A DNA stretch of 64,000 bases from Lojkania enalia (taxonomy: Eukaryota; Ascomycota; Dothideomycetes; Pleosporales), in NCBI GenBank assembly GCA_010094045.1, contig ML986586.1, positions 534,859 to 598,858 on the forward strand, given 5' to 3'. The notes under the pieces were generated by a model, which ran no database searches, was not told where the DNA came from, and was given only the letters and a program-made list of their open reading frames with translations. Below are positions 58,945-64,000 of the stretch, in pieces; the first letter of the stretch is position 1, and the number at the start of each line of letters is the position of its first letter. Position numbers and translations under genes: made by a program.

Positions 58945-59757
58945 TCATATTGCCCACCGGTAACTTGCGTACCTCCCGGCAGTCTCCGATTTCCGGATGA
59001 TCTTCACGACCTGCCCTCTCCTTAAACCGAGGTATTTAGCGACCGGATCAGTAACTTGGATTCGGGGCAACTGGGTTTCGCGCAACCGGTATCGCTCCAA
59101 CAGTTGCGCCTTCTCTTCCTTGCTTAGTAGCACGTGCTTAGGAACCAGCTCGTGCTTTGTGATATTGACCAGCAAGTCCTGCTCCACGAAAACTTCGACG
59201 CCACCCTTGGGACCCTCCTCGATACCTGATGCACCGCGCAGAAGCCTCAAGGCCATGCCCGTCATGGGCTTTATGCAGACCATAATGCCGGAGTAGAAAT
59301 TGCCGTTTACAAGATGCTGCATGTAATCGCGCAGTTGCTTCAGGCCAACGTTTTCATCCTGGTTAAACTCGACCCATATGCTGCCGATTGCAGGCTGAGG
59401 ATCCGGATCTTTTGCAGTGGGAGTGACGGCATACTTGCTGAGCATCTCAGGGGAGGGCACGCAGGAGAAGGGCATTCGTGTGCGGCTGTTGACATGTCAG
59501 CTTTGCGATGCAAACCGTGGTGAAGGCATGGAGGTACTCTGGCTCCCCATCTTCGCGCGCAAATCTAGAAGCAAAATCGGCTAGACTGATCTGCGTATCC
59601 TCCTCAAGGATATTGTAGCCCTAGGCAGTCCGGTCAGCGCTGCGAAATGAATGCGCTCGAAGTTGGCGCATACCCTGTCTAGGCACATCTCCTTGGCAGT
59701 GCGGTAGACGCGCCACATGCGGATCATATTAGGGCTGTAGCTCTCCCTGTCCTCCAT
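58945..59757 (-). CDS. rpb5: RNA polymerase I/II/III shared subunit Rpb5 (RPABC1)
   Basis: Three exons on the reverse strand: 59757..59674, 59620..59538, 59485..58945, giving 235 residues. Rpb5 sits at the downstream DNA jaw of all three nuclear RNA polymerases. The N-terminal jaw domain starts MEDRESYSPNMIRMWRVYRT, then EMCLDRGYNILEEDTQISL. GSIWVEFNQDENVGLKQL is the jaw/linker. The very conserved assembly domain is complete: LLVNITKHELVPKHVLLSKE, RYRLRETQLPRIQVTDPVAK, YLGLRRGQVVKIIRKSE, TAGRYASYRWAI. The second intron was placed so that GEPDRTRMPFS reads through. The family's last residues are usually RLCV or similar; here RWAI. Confidence 0.95.
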
Positions 59758-60023
59758 TCTGTCCTAGCCGCAACTAAGTATAAGCAGGCGTAGCCGGAGT
59801 AGGAACAGTGGGATGTTGGTCGTGGACGTTGGGGTAGATAGTCGTGCCTGGCTGGTCAAAGAAAAGTTTCGAAAGCGGCCAAAGACTGAAGAAGCCGCCG
59901 AGCTTCGAGCTGCCGGAGGTCGGAGGTCGGTGGTCGGCGCCTCAACACGGGCCATGCGCACGTCCGCCCCGCCCCGCCCCGCCTAACACCACTGACGACG
60001 AGGAAGCTGACCGGATCGTCGTC
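59758..60023. promoter_or_regulatory. Shared upstream region, rpb5 and ppm1
   Basis: 266 bases between divergent starts. It includes three tandem CCCCG-type boxes around 59,965-59,983, close to the ppm1 start. If ppm1 began further upstream, part of this would be coding. Confidence 0.45.
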
Positions 60024-61160
60024 ATGTCCACTCACCACCACCACGAGATTCCTAACCTCAGAACTCTGCTCGGCAGCCGGCGCGGAGGTGGAACAAGAGG
60101 CAGAGGACGCGGAAGGGGCCCGCCAGGCTCTTCGCACGAGGGCAACGAAGCCGCCAGGGACAATGCCGTGCGCAACACCGACCAGGACGCCGCGGGCTCC
60201 CGCGTGAGTTGCGTGAAGCTGGGCTACCTTCTCGATCCCTACGCCCAATTTTTCGCAATCCAGCCGTCGACCCGAAGACTACCTCTCCTCAATCGAGGGA
60301 CCTACGTGCGCACCTCGGCCATTGATCTTCTTGTGGACAGATTCATGACGATTGCCCCTGACGCGCCGAAGCAGATCGTCTCACTCGGTGCTGGCACTGA
60401 CACGCGCTTCTTCCGTCTGCGAGACAAATACCCAGAAGCCACTATCATATACCATGAGATCGACTTTCCAGCAAACACGACAGCCAAGCTCAACTCCATA
60501 CAGCGGCATGCGCAACTATATTCGAAGCTACGAACAACCCCACCGTCTAGCCCGCTAGCTCTTGAATCAATGGCAAGTTCGTACCATTCCCCGACCTACA
60601 ATATCCACGCACTCGATCTCCGCACACTCGCAATATTCGAAGATGGCCAGCTACCATCACTCCCCAATCTCGACCCTTCAACGCCGACCTTGATACTTTC
60701 TGAGATGTGTCTCGTGTACCTGCAGGCCTCGGTAGTCTCTAAAATTCTTTCCGCATTTCTCGACAGATATGTCCCCGCCCCTACACCAATATCCTTGGTT
60801 TTATACGAACCAATTTTACCGAATGATGCCTTCGGTCGGACCATGATTTCAAACCTATCTACGCGTGACATCCACCTTCCGACCCTCGCAACATATCCTA
60901 AACTAGCGGACGAACGGTTGCGGTTGAAGAGCCAGGGTTTTAGTAATGGATTCAAGGCCGCGGACACCGACTTCATATGGCGGGAGTGGGTCAGTGAGGA
61001 TGAGAAGGAGAGGGTTGCGGGGCTAGAAATGCTTGATGAGCTGGAGGAACTGGAGTTGTTGCTGCGGCACTACTGTATTGCGTGGGGTTGGAGGGATGGC
61101 GGCGAGGGGGGGTTATTTACGACGGCATGGAAGGATACGAGACAGCAGGAAGAGGGCTGA
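60024..61160 (+). CDS. ppm1: Leucine carboxyl methyltransferase Ppm1 (PP2A methyltransferase)
   Basis: A single exon; the ATG at 60024 gives 378 residues (MSTHHHHEIPNLR...). The frame stays open for 180 bases further upstream but without an ATG-led start. Ppm1 methylates the C-terminal leucine of the PP2A catalytic subunit and so tunes holoenzyme assembly. Seen: LGYLLDPYAQFF, PLLNRGTYVRTSAIDLLVDR, the SAM-binding IVSLGAGTDTRFFRL (GAGTDTR at 122-128), EIDFPANTTAKL, LILSEMCLVYLQ and YEPILPNDAFGRTMISNL, then the helical C-terminus LRHYCIAWGWRD. An Arg/Gly-rich N-terminal stretch (RGGGTRGRGRGRG) is common in fungal forms. Confidence 0.94.
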   Translation: MSTHHHHEIPNLRTLLGSRRGGGTRGRGRGRGPPGSSHEGNEAARDNAVRNTDQDAAGSRVSCVKLGYLLDPYAQFFAIQPSTRRLPLLNRGTYVRTSAIDLLVDRFMTIAPDAPKQIVSLGAGTDTRFFRLRDKYPEATIIYHEIDFPANTTAKLNSIQRHAQLYSKLRTTPPSSPLALESMASSYHSPTYNIHALDLRTLAIFEDGQLPSLPNLDPSTPTLILSEMCLVYLQASVVSKILSAFLDRYVPAPTPISLVLYEPILPNDAFGRTMISNLSTRDIHLPTLATYPKLADERLRLKSQGFSNGFKAADTDFIWREWVSEDEKERVAGLEMLDELEELELLLRHYCIAWGWRDGGEGGLFTTAWKDTRQQEEG

Positions 61161-62922
61161 AGCTAGGCAGCGTCTCAAGAATCGCTGGACTTCGTTCGCG
61201 TATTTGCGTGGGTAGGAAGTGACAAAAGAGGTACAATATTCTTAAATGTTCCTAGGCATCCTACGATGCTAGCTGTTGAGGGAGGTAAATGCTATCAAGC
61301 CTTTCCCATTCTCCACTAGGACATTCTAGGATCTTCTGGCACCAACCTTAGAGTGCCCTGTCCACCAATTGAGTCATAGGGCAACTTGGCTCACCGTTCG
61401 ACGTGCATAGTGGTTTATGAATCAACACTGGAAAATGATGTATCCGTGAAGTTCACACTAGCAGTTATATTTCCTCAATATAAAGTGGCGAGCCATATCC
61501 ATCATTGGAATACCTATACCTATTTGTGTTGTATATTAACTATGAAAACATCCACATAGCAGTCTATCAGATTTCTGTGTCGGCATGCGTCCAGGGGGGT
61601 TATATTATTAGTCTTCTTTTCTATGCCGCCGTTGCTATGGCGGCGTCTAGCAAAGGCCCCGGCGCTAAACATACTACTATCAAAACAATAGCAGTAACAG
61701 CTATGGCTTGCTAAGGGCGGATAACTTCGGTTCCTACATAGGCACCTTCATAACCTCGCCCAAGCCAACCTCAATCGGCCAGCTCCATAGCCCCTTCAGC
61801 TCCAAAGCCATCAACAACTCCGCTTCAATATACATTTCAACCATCCAAGCCCGTTCCTCCAGGTTCCCTTATACCATCAGGAGGACCGCAATTGACTTTT
61901 TAACCTACCACGCCCGCTTCTCAAAGGTCCATCGGCAACGTAGCACTGTCAATCACTTCCCTTCTACGACTTCCAGGCCTCTATAGAAGCCTTCTCGGAA
62001 TATAGGAATTGCTTATCCGGGCCCAATCTAGCGTCGTCGTGGCAACGTTTCCACACTGATTAACGCTTCGGCTGGTTGCCCGAAAAATTCTGCGATACCT
62101 CCTATCGGTCAGACTTCAAAGCATCCTCTAAAAGTCTAGCTCATCCCGACAAGTAGGCATTAAACTCTATCTACAGCTACTAGCTTACTCATAGCATCCC
62201 CACCTGTAGTATCCTCGCCCATCATATCCTCACCCCCGGCTCTACCAATTTCTTCGCACCTAACAGACTCAACCGCCCTAGGAACTCTAGCTTCAATGTC
62301 CATAGTTTCGGCTACTATATCCAGAAGTCGAAACTGTCCAGCTTCGAGAATTTCTTTGGTACCGGGGGTTCCGCAACAGCCAAGTAACGTAACGGCAAGT
62401 TGGGCTACGACAACAACGTTAACGCCTTCAGCTGTATCTTCAATGGGAAAACGAACACATCTACTGTTATAGAGGTAGACGCAAGGGGCTTCGAAGGAGA
62501 GGAGAAGTCCTACTAAAGTGAAGGCGGTTAGATGGCAAGTACGGAATGTGCTTGGTCGAATTTGGTGAGCACAATGTATCGAATACCATAGTACTTCTGC
62601 TAGTGGTCGTACAGACCTCGGTGTGAATATAGCTCATTAGCAACCTCTTCAGTGGGCCTGTTATAGGCATTACAGGATCCTGCCAGGTCAATACTGTGCT
62701 GTATTCATTAAAGTATACATGAACTGAATGGCGAGCTAAAAAAGGAGAATAAACGCTTGAATAATTGTTAGCTATGAGTAAAATATTGAAAGATTCATTT
62801 ATAAAAATGCTACACCGGTACAACATACCCCCTTACCGTAATCCCCTGAATTCTCTTCGTTTCCTAAGACTTATTCCAACCGCTACTTCTACTACTCGTT
62901 TCTCTCTCACGCTAACGACGTC
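61161..62922. other. Gene-poor region, possibly decayed
   Basis: No intact gene. The plus strand from about 61,740 to 62,330 is pyrimidine-rich. The frame from about 61,925 to 62,600 reads as coding-like peptides broken by TAG/TAA stops (61941, 62061, 62154, 62181, 62385, 62514, 62529, 62589), e.g. around GKLGYDNNVNAFSC and EVDARGFEGEEKSY. The number of stops is close to chance expectation, so a pseudogene is only suspected. Confidence 0.35.
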
Positions 62923-63150
62923 ATGTTTCTAAGGACTATAATTCTCCACCTCCTCTTCGCCGCCGGGTTCGCTGCCGCACAGTCCAGCGTGCTCATTGTC
63001 CCTGCAAATACCATACCTTCCGAAACTTCGAAAGCGGTGTCCCTACAAACACACAAAGCACTCTTGGAAAAGCACATTCACCTGAGCGGGTTCGTATGGC
63101 CCGCCAAGGTAGCATCGCCCAATTATGGTACCATGCATATCTCTCAATGA
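62923..63150 (+). CDS. Possible small secreted protein or first exon of a larger gene
   Basis: 75 codons from ATG to TGA. The N-terminus is a convincing signal peptide (MFLRTIILHLLFAAGFAAAQ). The mature part of 55 residues has no cysteines and no motif I know. A possible GTAGCA donor follows codon AAG near 63,105, so the frame may be the first exon of a gene whose other exons I could not define. It sits among decayed DNA and could be a remnant. Confidence 0.35.
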   Translation: MFLRTIILHLLFAAGFAAAQSSVLIVPANTIPSETSKAVSLQTHKALLEKHIHLSGFVWPAKVASPNYGTMHISQ

Positions 63151-63814
63151 TCAAGCATACCTTAACTCAACTCCCAACATTCATGTTAGACTACGACCCC
63201 TCCAAATACCACCAGCATGGGCCTTGCATAAATCAAGATGCGGAAGGCTAAGGAGGGAAGGAGTCCAGTCGAAACGAAGGCGGCGAAGTGGAACACAAAG
63301 GAAGTGTCAGGATTGCTCTGGGTGGATAGGCGTGTGCCATTAACTACTAGCGTCAGGATTACATTGGATATATCATCTGAAAGGGAATATTCAACCCTAT
63401 TAACAGAAATAAATAATTATGATCTCTAGAGACCTGGTAGGTCCCAGGCGCTCGTATTCACCTAGATTTGGAATTAAGCGATCCTCTGGGCTGATTTGAT
63501 GCTTCATGCAGCCGTAATTATGATCCTGGCCTCCATGGAAGACTTTGTTGGCACCTGCACTTGGCATGCGAGTATGCGGGGAGCTTGTGACAACACATTT
63601 AACACGTAAGTTTCTAAGCAAGTATGCCCGAAGAGAAATTGAATGCAATCATTCATCGAAGCCGCACCATCAGCCTCTGGTCGTGTCGAACTTGGTATAT
63701 AAATAGGGAGCAACCGTACAAATTCCAGCAGTTAGATAGAGACTAGCACTCTAATTACTTGAAGAGTGCCACTGTAGAGCAATTCTGTGCTGTGAAAAGT
63801 TCAATCCATGATTT
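63151..63814. other. Intergenic, right end
   Basis: No further gene recognised. On the reverse strand short open frames at 63400-63713 could be downstream exons of the partial gene, but no splice model is convincing. Confidence 0.35.
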
Positions 63815-64000
63815 TCATAAGCTCATGCTCTCTTTAACGCCAATCCATGTAGACGAGCACCTAGCCATTTGGTTGATAATTGCTTCAGACAGCGCCAATC
63901 GCAATCTCGGCATGCCTTGGTCTTGGGAGTCGAGCGGAGTTTTTCCGCCATAATCGAGCTCGTAGAAGTGTGTGATCCACGGCTCGGTGTACTTGGTGGT
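63815..64000 (-). CDS. Partial reverse-strand reading frame at the right edge
   Basis: The reverse strand is open from base 64000 to a TGA at 63817..63815. The first 40 codons look coding (KYTEPWITHFYELDYGGKTP, then QGMPRLRLALSEAI); the last 15 do not. A GTGCTC after an AG near 63,855 could be a donor, so the real exon may end there. I do not recognise the family. The 5' part lies outside the window. Confidence 0.4.
   Translation of the reverse strand, partial: TTKYTEPWITHFYELDYGGKTPLDSQDQGMPRLRLALSEAIINQMARCSSTWIGVKESMSL

Overview
The window is nuclear DNA of a filamentous ascomycete (Pezizomycotina). The signs are short GT-AG introns of about 43-75 nt, a tRNA with an intron, and a gene set typical of that group: HET-domain and NACHT-WD40 genes, a Zn2Cys6 regulator, a Fus3-type MAP kinase and a DUF3824 protein. 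Eurotiomycetes or Lecanoromycetes would fit, but the sequence alone does not settle the class. Intergenic stretches reach 4-5 kb, so the genome is not compact.

Layout. 0-17.4 kb is a housekeeping block: an RS-rich DUF3824 protein (cut by the left edge), the mitochondrial rRNA methyltransferase Mrm2, a glutamine-rich protein with an SSXT/SS18-like core, a mitochondrial carrier like yeast YPR011C, a stomatin/SPFH protein, a long coiled-coil nuclear protein and the oligosaccharyltransferase subunit Ost3. 17.4-25.8 kb is sparse: an intron-containing tRNA-Ala, an intronless 789-residue fungal protein of unknown role, and a broken gene for a secreted, membrane-anchored PAN-like protein. 25.8-45.4 kb holds the Fus3/MpkB-type MAP kinase, a divergent ribosome-biogenesis pair (Dbp3 and Lcp5), a Zn2Cys6 transcription factor and a small acidic protein, separated by long gene-free spacers. 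45.8-53.2 kb is an accessory allorecognition/immunity island: a HET-domain gene with one premature stop, then a HET-NACHT-WD40 (NLR) pseudogene killed only by nonsense codons. The NLR is split inside its HET domain by a segment of about 1.56 kb that carries an apparently intact HNH-nuclease gene. 54.6-61.2 kb returns to housekeeping genes: Mad1, a 3-hydroxyacyl-CoA-dehydrogenase-like oxidoreductase, RNA polymerase subunit Rpb5 and the PP2A leucine carboxyl methyltransferase Ppm1. The right end is poor in genes and looks decayed, with a partial reverse-strand reading frame running off the edge.

How the genes relate. Three head-to-head pairs share short upstream regions: coiled-coil/OST3 (251 bp), DBP3/LCP5 (380 bp) and RPB5/PPM1 (266 bp). 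DBP3 and LCP5 both act in nucleolar pre-rRNA processing, so co-expression is plausible. The most unusual part is the island at 45.8-53.2 kb. Many of its stops fit C-to-T (or G-to-A) change of Gln or Trp codons, and there are no frameshifts inside the aligned NLR blocks. This fits RIP-like or deamination decay with a later insertion of the HNH gene, but that history is inferred. Exon boundaries were assigned by hand from splice sites, reading frame and family knowledge; no alignment or transcript data were available.
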